From SIG437 sp045576235 (GTDB taxonomy: Bacteria; Bacillota; Clostridia; UBA1381; UBA9506), in assembly GCA_045576235.1 (NCBI GenBank), contig JAZNGA010000044.1:1-33455 (forward strand): DNA of 33,455 bases, written 5' to 3'. Positions 8,093 through 15,271 of this stretch are shown in pieces. The notes under the pieces are model-generated. The model did no database searches. It was given only the letters and a program-made list of their open reading frames with translations, and had not been told where the DNA came from. Made by a program: the position numbers and the translations under genes. Each line of letters starts with the position of its first letter. Position 1 is the stretch's first letter.

Positions 8093-8494
8093 ATGAACAC
8101 AACAAATTGCAGCTGTGAAATGTTCTGCACTGTGAAGGCGGTTCTTGCAAGCATAATTATCGGTTTTATCACGACAGTTTTAACCTTTACTGCAACTATA
8201 ACCATAACTCCCGCATTTTTGTGGGTGCTGTTAGGTATCGCTGTCGGATATTTGGGCATAGAGCTTTTGACTTCCTCTGCATCTTATTCAGAACGAAAAT
8301 TCTGTTGCAGAAATCTGACAACATTTTTTGTGGGGATTTTAGGAACAGTTTTGACTTCATTAGTGCTGCTCGGCATATCTTTTGCGGCAACAAGCATAGC
8401 AGGCGCGATTATAACAGGATTTTTGCTGTTTTTCTTCTCACTTCTGATTATAAGTTCTGTCTGTCTTGTAAAGTGCAGGTGCAACTGCGATTGA
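8093..8494 (+). CDS. Small four-TM membrane protein with cysteine-rich termini
   Basis: The only protein gene on the plus strand. I chose the ATG at 8093 (133 residues, MNTTNCSCEMFC) because GGGGGTGA lies about 6 bases before it. The frame is open 51 codons further upstream but without a good site. Four hydrophobic helices fill almost the whole protein. Cysteines cluster at both ends (CSCEMFC near the start, CRCNCD at the stop) and one pair (CC) lies in the central loop. With four TMs the two ends would be on the same side, so a metal or redox site is possible. I recognise no family. It ends in TGA and runs into a perfect hairpin terminator facing the convergent araM. Confidence 0.6.
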   Translation: MNTTNCSCEMFCTVKAVLASIIIGFITTVLTFTATITITPAFLWVLLGIAVGYLGIELLTSSASYSERKFCCRNLTTFFVGILGTVLTSLVLLGISFAATSIAGAIITGFLLFFFSLLIISSVCLVKCRCNCD

Positions 8495-8500
8495 CATTTT

Positions 8501-8533
8501 AATGGGGCTGCAGCAAAATGCTGCAGCCCCATT
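8501..8533. terminator. Perfect 15-bp hairpin, bidirectional terminator between convergent genes
   Basis: 8501-8515 pairs perfectly with 8519-8533 around a 3-base loop, stem core GGGGCTGCAGCA. It separates the plus-strand membrane protein from the minus-strand araM, and a T-rich stretch follows on the plus side. It shares its first arm with the hairpin at 3414. Confidence 0.85.
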
Positions 8534-8546
8534 TCTTCCATTATTC

Positions 8547-9803
8547 TTATTGTTTAATCATATTTTTAAGTCTCAAAAGAGTCAGCCTTTTTCTCATATA
8601 AGGAGAATATTCTATGCATTTTTCAAACAGTTTTTCATCCTTACCTATCTCCTTAACATTCATTTTACAACCTGCTTTCATCATAGCGTTTCTGCATTCT
8701 TCGAGACTCGGCACACTTTTTATAATCTCAACTATTTTGCCCCAGCTCTGCCTCAAAACATTTTTATCTACGCCATCTATAATATTATCCGGAAAATTGC
8801 AGGAGACAACATCATCCTTCATATTCCCGTAAAATTCAAAAACATCGTCCCAATCGACAATTTCATCTTGCGTTTCTATTTCGTCAAACTCTGCCAGCTT
8901 GTTATAATATTCAAGCATTTTTAAAGTTGCCACGCCAATGTCATCACCGTGATAATTAGGAAGTATTCCATCGCGGAGCTCAACACATTCAAGAAGGTGA
9001 GATATGATGTGTTCGCTTCCGCTTGCAGGTCTTGAGTTCTGGGCAAAGCTCATTCCTATTCCCGTTTTTAACAAGGCTTCGAAAATTTTACCTGCAGTAT
9101 ATTCATCATTTAGCGTGACTTTATCTGCCATTTCCATAAGCTCATCAACTGCAGCTCGCGTGAGATGAGCAATCTTTTCGCAGTAATATTCTCCTGTTAA
9201 CAGAGCAGAAATCTGCCAGTCAACCAAGCCAACATATTTCGCAACCATATCTCCAAAGCCTGCAGATTTGAGCTCACAAGGTGCATTTGCAAGTATTTTT
9301 GTGTCACCTATGATGACCTCGGGGCTTTTTGCAGGATATGAATATTTAAAACCATTTGAAACTATAGGAGAACTATATGATGCAAATCCATCCATAGACG
9401 GAGCCGTTCCGAAAATACATAAAAGCTTGTTTTGTCTTGCAGCAGCAAGTCTTGATATGTCATTTATCGAGCCCGTACCCACAGATAAAACAGACATATC
9501 CCTATCTTTAATCAGGCTTTCAATAACTTCAACTTCTTCCATCGTCGCAAGACGAAGATTGTCATAGATTTTATATTCAACATTAAATTCATTTAAGCTT
9601 TTGTCTATGCCGTCAGATGCTTTCAATGTGTTTTTATCTGCAACGAGGAGAACATTTTCTGAAAAGCCATTTTTCTTAAGAATCTCTCCCACGCGATTTA
9701 CAGCACCTGATTCAATCACAACATCTTTAACTGCTGTGTCGTGCTTTTTCCCGCAACTACAACCTTTTTTGAATTCTTCGATAATATTCAATATTTCAGA
9801 CAT
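8547..9803 (-). CDS. araM: sn-glycerol-1-phosphate dehydrogenase (AraM/EgsA)
   Basis: A 418-residue member of the iron/zinc alcohol dehydrogenase-like family that reduces dihydroxyacetone phosphate to sn-glycerol-1-phosphate with NAD(P)H. Signatures are the N-terminal GCSCGKKH, the nucleotide loop VGTGSINDISRLAA, the strongly conserved FGTAPSMDGFAS, and metal-ligand positions in GFGDMVAK (Asp), SGSEHIISH (His) and LPNYHGDDIG (His). The length fits the Bacillus enzyme. In Firmicutes the product feeds PcrB-type heptaprenylglyceryl phosphate synthesis; pcrB is not in this window. The start has AAAGGGAG about 7 bases upstream. It is 98 bases downstream of the MutS-like gene and could share its transcript. 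Confidence 0.9.
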   Translation of the reverse strand: MSEILNIIEEFKKGCSCGKKHDTAVKDVVIESGAVNRVGEILKKNGFSENVLLVADKNTLKASDGIDKSLNEFNVEYKIYDNLRLATMEEVEVIESLIKDRDMSVLSVGTGSINDISRLAAARQNKLLCIFGTAPSMDGFASYSSPIVSNGFKYSYPAKSPEVIIGDTKILANAPCELKSAGFGDMVAKYVGLVDWQISALLTGEYYCEKIAHLTRAAVDELMEMADKVTLNDEYTAGKIFEALLKTGIGMSFAQNSRPASGSEHIISHLLECVELRDGILPNYHGDDIGVATLKMLEYYNKLAEFDEIETQDEIVDWDDVFEFYGNMKDDVVSCNFPDNIIDGVDKNVLRQSWGKIVEIIKSVPSLEECRNAMMKAGCKMNVKEIGKDEKLFEKCIEYSPYMRKRLTLLRLKNMIKQ

Positions 9804-9901
9804 ATTTATACTCCCTTTTAAATAGATATTAATATTAACTGGTATAAGCCTTTTGCCATTTTAGTCTCTGTTTGCTTTGTTTATGATTTATAAAACAAAT
9901 A

Positions 9902-11635
9902 TCACATTCCGTCTGTAAGCATTTCGTAGGTAACTCCATATTTTTCTGCAATATCCCTTGCATAAGACATTCCCTCAGGCGGAGCGACCTCAATCTTAAA
10001 AGAGCGCTTCCCACCATCATTTTTAGCAACAAGCGATTTAGCCTGCGCATCAGGATTTTCTTTATTGAGCTCCGAAACATCTTCTCCAAGCTTGTGCATA
10101 TGTGTGTTATAAATAGTCCTGACAGACTTTTTCAAAAGAGCCTTGACAGAATCCTTTGCTATGTAGTATGCCTCTTCAAATGAGGTTGTGGCAAATGATT
10201 CATTGAGAAGATATAAGCTATCACTCGTGCACTCATTATAGTTTTCCTTAAAACGAATACATTCCTCGCCGAGTCTTCCCAAATCAAGCGTTTTGTCTTC
10301 ATCGGCAGGAAAATGTGTGTAAACACAATCAATCGGCTTATAGTTAAAAGTCGTTGCAGGAACAAAAATACCGCCTTGGGCAAGAACATATATGATGCCG
10401 ACAGCCTGAGTGACCGTTGTCTTTCCGCCACGGTTTGCCCCCGTCAGAATATATATTGTGTGGTTTTTATCAAAATCGATATCATTTGTGACGATATCTT
10501 CGTTCTTAAGCCCCGAAACTGCAAGTCTTAAGTTATAAAATCCTTTTAATTCCATCATTTTATCATCATCATAAACAACCTTTGCCTCACAGAAGCTATA
10601 GCCATTTGCAATGTTTTTCTCAACAAATTCAGCAAATCTGATGTAATAGACGAATTCAGGAATCACATTTGAAATATTTATAACCACAATGTCTGCATAT
10701 TTATTAAGCGTCTCGCGGAGCTTTTTAACCATCATATCAAGCATCTTGTTCATAATTTTCGAAAGGTATAATGTGGCGTTTGCTGTCCCGTCTCCCTTGG
10801 CAATTCTCGCCATAGTTTCAGAAGACATTCCTTCGCCTCCCAAACCTCTTATGGTGGCAAGTCCCATTGACGCTTTCATATTCACAAATTCGTTTAAAAA
10901 GCCTCCTTCTGCTTCAGGCTTGACAGGATGATAATTCATGTTTCCATCCCATTCAGTTCCGTCCTGTATTTTTTGTTTTGAGTTTAAAGCATCTGCAAAA
11001 TTGCTCACAATGCCCGATTTTTTGAATTGCTTATTATTAATTGAAATGAGTCCCATTTCGGTTGCTTCAAATTTCTCATTGACATTTATGCCGATTGTCA
11101 CGCTCTTGACCTCCGAAGAACAATCCTTGAGTTTTTCAATGTCAGCCTTCATTTCAGCAAAACCCGCATCACGATATAATTCATCAATATATTTTTTAAA
11201 GCCTTTAAGACCATCTGATTCAATCTCATTTTCCGAAAGACATTTCTGCATTGACTCCACACAGCTTATGTAGTCGCTGAGCTCATCCATTCTGCGAAGC
11301 AAATGCCAGATTTCCATTTTTTCGTCAGTTTTCAAATGCTGAACGCCATATTCACGAATAAATTCAAACTTATCAAAAAGCTCAACCATTCGTTTTCTCA
11401 AATCAGGAAATTTCAAAAAATCACAAAACACCTTCTGCCTGAATTCAGAAACCCTCGGGTCAGCTGTCATATTGGAAAGAATGTCTTTAATCATCTTGTA
11501 TTCAGCACGATTATCCGTCACATTTTTACACAGCAAATCAAATGCTAAATCATGCCACGCAGTTTCAGAAAGCTGTTTATATTTCACTCCTTCAAAATCA
11601 GGATAAAGGATACTATATTTTCTTTTAATTTCCAT
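9902..11635 (-). CDS. MutS-family ATPase lacking mismatch-recognition domains
   Basis: A 577-residue protein whose C-terminal 200 residues are a MutS domain V ABC-type ATPase: Walker A LTGANRGGKTT (about 397-407), a Q-loop/signature region with DLGRLGEECIRF, Walker B SLYLLNESF (N478-E479) and an NTHMHKLG switch. The N-terminal 380 residues are helical, like the MutS lever and clamp region. The mismatch-reading domain I (FxE) is absent, so classical mismatch repair is unlikely; stand-alone MutS relatives bind other DNA structures or ribosomes. The usual Walker B Asp is Asn, which I believe recurs in this subfamily. ATG 11635 is chosen over ATG 11662 because GGAAGGTG sits 5 bases before it. Confidence 0.8.
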   Translation of the reverse strand: MEIKRKYSILYPDFEGVKYKQLSETAWHDLAFDLLCKNVTDNRAEYKMIKDILSNMTADPRVSEFRQKVFCDFLKFPDLRKRMVELFDKFEFIREYGVQHLKTDEKMEIWHLLRRMDELSDYISCVESMQKCLSENEIESDGLKGFKKYIDELYRDAGFAEMKADIEKLKDCSSEVKSVTIGINVNEKFEATEMGLISINNKQFKKSGIVSNFADALNSKQKIQDGTEWDGNMNYHPVKPEAEGGFLNEFVNMKASMGLATIRGLGGEGMSSETMARIAKGDGTANATLYLSKIMNKMLDMMVKKLRETLNKYADIVVINISNVIPEFVYYIRFAEFVEKNIANGYSFCEAKVVYDDDKMMELKGFYNLRLAVSGLKNEDIVTNDIDFDKNHTIYILTGANRGGKTTVTQAVGIIYVLAQGGIFVPATTFNYKPIDCVYTHFPADEDKTLDLGRLGEECIRFKENYNECTSDSLYLLNESFATTSFEEAYYIAKDSVKALLKKSVRTIYNTHMHKLGEDVSELNKENPDAQAKSLVAKNDGGKRSFKIEVAPPEGMSYARDIAEKYGVTYEMLTDGM

Positions 11636-11710
11636 GTTAACACCTTCCAAATCAAATTTCAATTCCTAGACAAATGCCGTGATTTTATCAAGACAAACAA
11701 AATTTATATA

Positions 11711-12103
11711 TTATTTGCTCCATATTAAGTCTTCAAATGTGTATTCCGTCCCCTGAACAAATCCCGTGTAGATTTCCTCGCCGAGAACAGAAACAAAGAA
11801 GTCACCGATGTAGGACATATTGCTGTTATTAACAAGCCACGAAGCCCTGATGGAATAATATTCTTTTCCGTCCCGCTCAACAGTTCCCGTAGTGATAAAC
11901 GAAAAGGGGAAACCGGTAGCCTCATCCTGCTTCCCCATGACCGCATAACACAAATCTTCCGCCTCTTTGGCAGTTATTTTTTGCATCTTCAAAACAATGT
12001 CTGCATCCTTTTCGCGCCTTATGTTTTCATATGTTGATGTTGCAATTCTGATAAAAGCAAAAGCTGCGAATAAAGCAAGTCCAAAAATTAAAATCCTTTT
12101 CAT
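11711..12103 (-). CDS. Small membrane-anchored protein of unknown function
   Basis: A 130-residue protein with a single N-terminal hydrophobic segment (about 4-21, after MKRI) acting as signal anchor or signal peptide, without a lipobox. The extracytoplasmic part contains a helix (KITAKEAEDLCYAVMG) followed by beta-strand-like segments (FITTGTVERDGKEYYSIRASW, DFFVSVLGEEIYTG). This is reminiscent of PepSY-type domains, but I would not assign it. The start is ATG 12103 with AAAGGG nine bases upstream; a TTG six codons earlier is less likely. It is the gene before the MutS-like ATPase with a 75-base gap. Function unknown. Confidence 0.7.
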   Translation of the reverse strand: MKRILIFGLALFAAFAFIRIATSTYENIRREKDADIVLKMQKITAKEAEDLCYAVMGKQDEATGFPFSFITTGTVERDGKEYYSIRASWLVNNSNMSYIGDFFVSVLGEEIYTGFVQGTEYTFEDLIWSK

Positions 12104-12149
12104 ACCTTTAAACCCTTTCAAAATTATTCAACATTCTTTACTTTGATTT

Positions 12150-12168
12150 TGTCAAGTCAAGACAAAAA
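12150..12168 (+). repeat. Solo copy of the TGTCAAGTCA motif
   Basis: TGTCAAGTCAAGACAAAAA resembles the left end of the repeat elements at 22472 and 24907 and the solo copy at 26418. It lies in the gap between the truncated GGDEF gene and the small membrane protein. A short motif in AT-rich DNA could recur by chance, so this is tentative. Confidence 0.35.
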
Positions 12169-12283
12169 ATTTTGTTTTTCTCAAAGGCTTCACCTTGAGG
12201 GGAAGGCTTTTTGTCCCTTACATTTCAAACTTTATAAAGACCGTATAATCCGGATGCCATTGTAAGCATTCCATTATTTAATT

Positions 12284-12802
12284 CTAAATATATGTAGTCA
12301 CTTTAACCTTGCTCTTTCTTTTTGCCTGATATAATTTTTTATCTGCATTATTCAAAAGTTCATCAATGTGAGTTATACCATCATAAAGCGCAACACCCAT
12401 ACTCATTTCAATATCAAAATCATCTCGAAAACCAATATTATCAAGTTCGCTTTTAATTGCACCCATAACCTCTGTTGCAAGGGTTTCTTCTGATGTGTCA
12501 GTAATAATTATAAATTCATCTCCACCAATCCTAAACACTTTAGAATTAAATCTTTTCCCTACTTTTGAGAGAGCTGTAGCTATAAATACTAATGCCCTAT
12601 CTCCCTCCTGGTGCCCCCATGTATCGTTTATATATTTAAAATTGTCGAGATCACAAGCAATAATATAAAAGGAATTATTCTTATCGTGTTTATACTGTTG
12701 AAGTTGCTCTCTTATTTCTTCATCCATTCCATATCTGTTGTACAGTTTCGTAAGGTTATCAATTTTAATTCTATTATATTGGCTTATAATGAAAACAAGC
12801 AT
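12284..12802 (-). CDS. GGDEF domain protein, N-terminally truncated
   Basis: The 172-residue frame holds a nearly complete diguanylate cyclase domain: DNLTKLYNRYG, ACDLDNFKYINDTWGH (about 50-64), FRIGGDEF (active-site GGDEF at 93-97) and a C-terminal ADKKLYQAKRKSK. No RxxD inhibitory site precedes GGDEF. A sensor is missing. Reading the frame upstream of the ATG gives YATAFAI, i.e. the end of a membrane helix, before a stop, so the N-terminal half was lost. The ATG overlaps the stop of a TIR fragment (TAATG), so it could still be translated by coupling, but no ribosome binding site precedes it. The domain could make c-di-GMP if expressed; more likely this is a relic. Confidence 0.75.
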   Translation of the reverse strand: MLVFIISQYNRIKIDNLTKLYNRYGMDEEIREQLQQYKHDKNNSFYIIACDLDNFKYINDTWGHQEGDRALVFIATALSKVGKRFNSKVFRIGGDEFIIITDTSEETLATEVMGAIKSELDNIGFRDDFDIEMSMGVALYDGITHIDELLNNADKKLYQAKRKSKVKVTTYI

Positions 12803-12941
12803 TATAGCAAAAGCAGTTGCATATCGTAGTTGTTATGGTCAGGCAAAATTACAGCAATATCATTGAGTTCCAAAATGCCGCAGAGCCGCTTAGCATAGGT
12901 GACATCATCTTGTGAATAGCTTATAAAAACTTTTTTTCCAT
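12802..12941 (-). pseudogene. 5' fragment of a TIR-domain gene, frameshifted
   Basis: An ATG at 12941 with GAGGAG six bases upstream opens a frame that stops after six codons. Shifting by one base at the A7 run (plus 12931-12937) gives KVFISYSQDD followed by about 35 more in-frame residues including YAKRLCGILE, the classic start of a TIR domain (beta-A strand and first helix). An A8 run would restore M-E-K-K-VFISYS. The frame ends at 12802, where it runs into the decapitated GGDEF gene. TIR domains act in signalling or as NADases in anti-phage systems. Here only about a third of the domain remains. The fusion point lies near 12820, where TIR-like sequence gives way to the membrane helix of the GGDEF protein. 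Confidence 0.7.
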
Positions 12942-12953
12942 AAATTTCTCCTC

Positions 12954-13203
12954 GCGCATAATATGTTGATTATACCATATATCACAAAAAAAGTAAAGAT
13001 AAGTCTGCAATAGGATTGTCAATGATAGGTCAACAAAAAGAGATCGAGCATTCTCCCCTGGCAAAAAATATTAAAAACTTTTTTATTATGAACCGACCTC
13101 CAAAAAGACAGACAAATTAACTATATCCATAAATGATATTTTTTCAAGATGCTTTAGTTGTTATCTAAAAACAACTTATTGCATAACAAAAAGCCGCTAA
13201 AGC
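12954..13203. other. Gene-free AT-rich gap
   Basis: Between the TIR relic and the terminator at 13204 I see no convincing gene. A plus-strand frame of about 32 codons from 13023 (MIGQQKEIEHS) has no ribosome binding site. This is consistent with decayed accessory DNA. Confidence 0.4.
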
Positions 13204-13246
13204 AAAAAAGAACTGACCTTCCTTATTAAAAGAAGTCAGTTCTTTA
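13204..13246 (-). terminator. Rho-independent terminator after ceramidase-like copy 2
   Basis: The minus strand carries an 11-bp perfect stem (13235-13245 with 13207-13217, core AAAGAACTGAC) followed by TTTTTT. It lies 26 bases past the stop of the ceramidase-like gene. Confidence 0.85.
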
Positions 13247-13271
13247 AATTGAAAAATTAATTTTTTATCAA

Positions 13272-14600
13272 TCAGTCAGCAATTTTTTTAGCAAGCTCAA
13301 CAGCTTTTTCGGAAATAAGTTCACCTGCGCCGAACTCTAAGGAGAAAGCTGTTCTTCTTGATTCATACACTGTGTCATATTCGAGGTCTTTAAGCGGAAT
13401 GTATCCACCTCCACCGTGAGAAAGCTCTGACACAATGTTTTTTCTGCTTGGAGAATTTTCTTTTATGTAAAGGCCGAACTGAACAAACATTTCTCCCGGA
13501 ACCGTGTATAAGTAGCAATCACCAACTCTGAATGCAGCAACTCCTATATTTTGGAAGTCTTTTCTTGCATCATATGCTCTTAAAAGTGACTGTGCAACAA
13601 GCAAATCTTCCTGTTCCTGATTACCTGTTCCAAGAGCGAGTGTTAAGCCTTCGATAGGTTTGACTGTCGCAACAATATGCTTTGCATTGTTGATTTTTTC
13701 CATATCCCATCCGCGTTCAGGCATTTTCATAATTTCTTTATTTGCTTTAACTGTGTCGCCGACAACTTCTTCTGATGATTTAATTGCCTTAATTGCTTCA
13801 GCAGCAACAATTTTACCCATTGTTATATAATGGTTTGAAGGTGGATATTCTTTGCCGTTTATAACATCAACATGATTAATATTTCCGCATGTTCCGTTCA
13901 TGAAGAGGCTGACAAAATCTCTGCCAAATTCATCTTTCAAGCCATATGACACAACACTCGGCCAGTCACCTGAATATTTTGTTCCTTTAATAACATCAGG
14001 ATGACATGCATAGTTAACAACTGAGCCTATCGGTTTTCCTTCCATGTCTTCAACATATAAAACAGTGAGCTCCGGGTCAACAGGACCATGATGTGATAAA
14101 ACTTCCTTGTCTCCGATTTCAGGAGCAGTCTGAATTCTTCCATCCTTCATATTGTAAACTCTGTTAAATGCAATGCCCTCAACACGGCCTTTACCAAATT
14201 TAACCTTTGCATCAACCATCGACTGAACAGCAAGAGTCATGCAGTCTGCACCAATTCTTACAAGATAGTCATCATATGCATCATCGCCCTGAGTTGGTGA
14301 ACCTTTTAAGTTTTTACGGGGAATGCCTGTGTGAGTGTGCGTCGCACTGATGCTGAGATTGTTTTTGCTTAATCCCGTGTATTCTGAAACACGATCTAAA
14401 ATTCTGTCATGAACCTCTTCTCCCAATGAGCATGCATCAACACCCATCATAACAATTGTTTCTTTTCCGTCGGAAACAGCGAAAGCTTTGCAATAGAGTT
14501 TATCTACAACTCCATCAGCAACTCTTCTCGTGTAGTAGCCCGGAATGTGACATCCAAACGGCGGAGTTATTTCTTTTTCATAAAAACCGGCTTTTAACAT
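13272..14600 (-). CDS. Neutral/alkaline ceramidase N-terminal-domain protein, copy 2
   Basis: A 442-residue paralogue of the protein at 3461-4783. Motifs fall at the same residue numbers: EITPPFGCHIPGYY at the start, ATHTHTG (H88, H90), NYACHPD (H200) and NGTCGNINHVD (about 235-245). As in copy 1, the GDVSPN serine motif of true ceramidases is replaced by CGNIN, and there is no signal peptide or C-terminal Ig domain. A C-terminal GEMFVQFGLYIKENSP segment matches PGEVHSQYGEYIKQNAP in copy 1. It is a stand-alone transcription unit with its own terminator. The start has GGGGAGAG six bases upstream. It is probably a metallohydrolase acting on a lipid or other amide; substrate unknown. Confidence 0.8.
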   Translation of the reverse strand: MLKAGFYEKEITPPFGCHIPGYYTRRVADGVVDKLYCKAFAVSDGKETIVMMGVDACSLGEEVHDRILDRVSEYTGLSKNNLSISATHTHTGIPRKNLKGSPTQGDDAYDDYLVRIGADCMTLAVQSMVDAKVKFGKGRVEGIAFNRVYNMKDGRIQTAPEIGDKEVLSHHGPVDPELTVLYVEDMEGKPIGSVVNYACHPDVIKGTKYSGDWPSVVSYGLKDEFGRDFVSLFMNGTCGNINHVDVINGKEYPPSNHYITMGKIVAAEAIKAIKSSEEVVGDTVKANKEIMKMPERGWDMEKINNAKHIVATVKPIEGLTLALGTGNQEQEDLLVAQSLLRAYDARKDFQNIGVAAFRVGDCYLYTVPGEMFVQFGLYIKENSPSRKNIVSELSHGGGGYIPLKDLEYDTVYESRRTAFSLEFGAGELISEKAVELAKKIAD

Positions 14601-14754
14601 AATTTTCTCTCCCCTTCTTTATATATTATTAATTCTTTTTTTAAACTACTTAACCTTAATTTAATTCATATTCTATCACAGCAAGCAAAACGATGCTATA
14701 ATAATTAGTTTCTTTTCTTTGCATAATAAGTAACATTTTGTAAAAACACTAAAA

Positions 14755-15225
14755 TCAGATAATGTTTATAACTTCAACACCATTTGTTTTAGCATAACTC
14801 ACCGTGTTTCTTGTTCCGCCTGCACTTCCGTTATAAACAGCTATCACCATGTCAGAGTGGTCAACCATCCACTTGTTTCTGACATGGTAACACCCTGAAA
14901 AATATCGATTATTTACCAAAACGGCCTCATCAGCTTTTTTTAAAATATATTTAAATCTTATTTTCTCAACTTCATTTCGTCTTTTATCAAAATTAGGATG
15001 AGGAAGTGCACATAAAAGACGAATATTATGATTTTTTTCTTTTTTTTCAAGGACAATCTCCGCTGCCCAGATATCAGTTCCCATAGCCATGCCCGTAATA
15101 AATGTCGTTATGCCTTTTTCTATAGCTTCATCTATTGCTTTTTCAATGAGCGGTCTTATGTCCTTTTCACTATATTCCATATTTTCGGGACGATGTCCCG
15201 TAAAACAACATGTGCTTTCTCTCAC
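14755..15225 (-). CDS. SLOG-family protein (DUF1273, YpsA-like)
   Basis: A 156-residue Rossmann-like SLOG domain protein. It opens with CCFTGHRPENM, has FITGMAMGTDIWAAE in the middle (the glycine-rich ligand loop), and SGCYHVRNKWMVDHSDMVIAVYNG and GGTRNTVSYA toward the end, all hallmarks of DUF1273/YpsA. SLOG domains bind nucleotide-type ligands (ADP-ribose or NAD derivatives); YpsA affects cell division in Bacillus. The start is GTG, with GGAGG six bases upstream. It lies 46 bases downstream of the GTPase-nuclease gene, with a 9-bp hairpin between the two, so expression is probably coupled to that gene. Confidence 0.88.
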   Translation of the reverse strand: MRESTCCFTGHRPENMEYSEKDIRPLIEKAIDEAIEKGITTFITGMAMGTDIWAAEIVLEKKEKNHNIRLLCALPHPNFDKRRNEVEKIRFKYILKKADEAVLVNNRYFSGCYHVRNKWMVDHSDMVIAVYNGSAGGTRNTVSYAKTNGVEVINII

Positions 15226-15240
15226 AAAAAACCTCCGTTT

Positions 15241-15265
15241 TAGATGCAGTATGTTTCTGCATCTA
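15241..15265. other. 9-bp perfect hairpin ahead of the SLOG gene
   Basis: TAGATGCAG (15241-15249) pairs with CTGCATCTA (15257-15265) around a 7-base loop, just upstream of the SLOG ribosome binding site. There is no T-run on the minus strand, so an intergenic processing or stabilising hairpin is more likely than a full terminator. Confidence 0.5.
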
Positions 15266-15271
15266 ACTGTT

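Noticed and set aside
12187..12214. AAGGCTT...AAGGCTT looks like a terminator next to the small membrane protein gene
   Set aside because: The two copies are direct, not inverted, so they do not form a stem.
13023..13124. Short plus-strand frame (MIGQQKEIEHS...)
   Set aside because: No ribosome binding site, no known family, AT-rich gap; likely chance.
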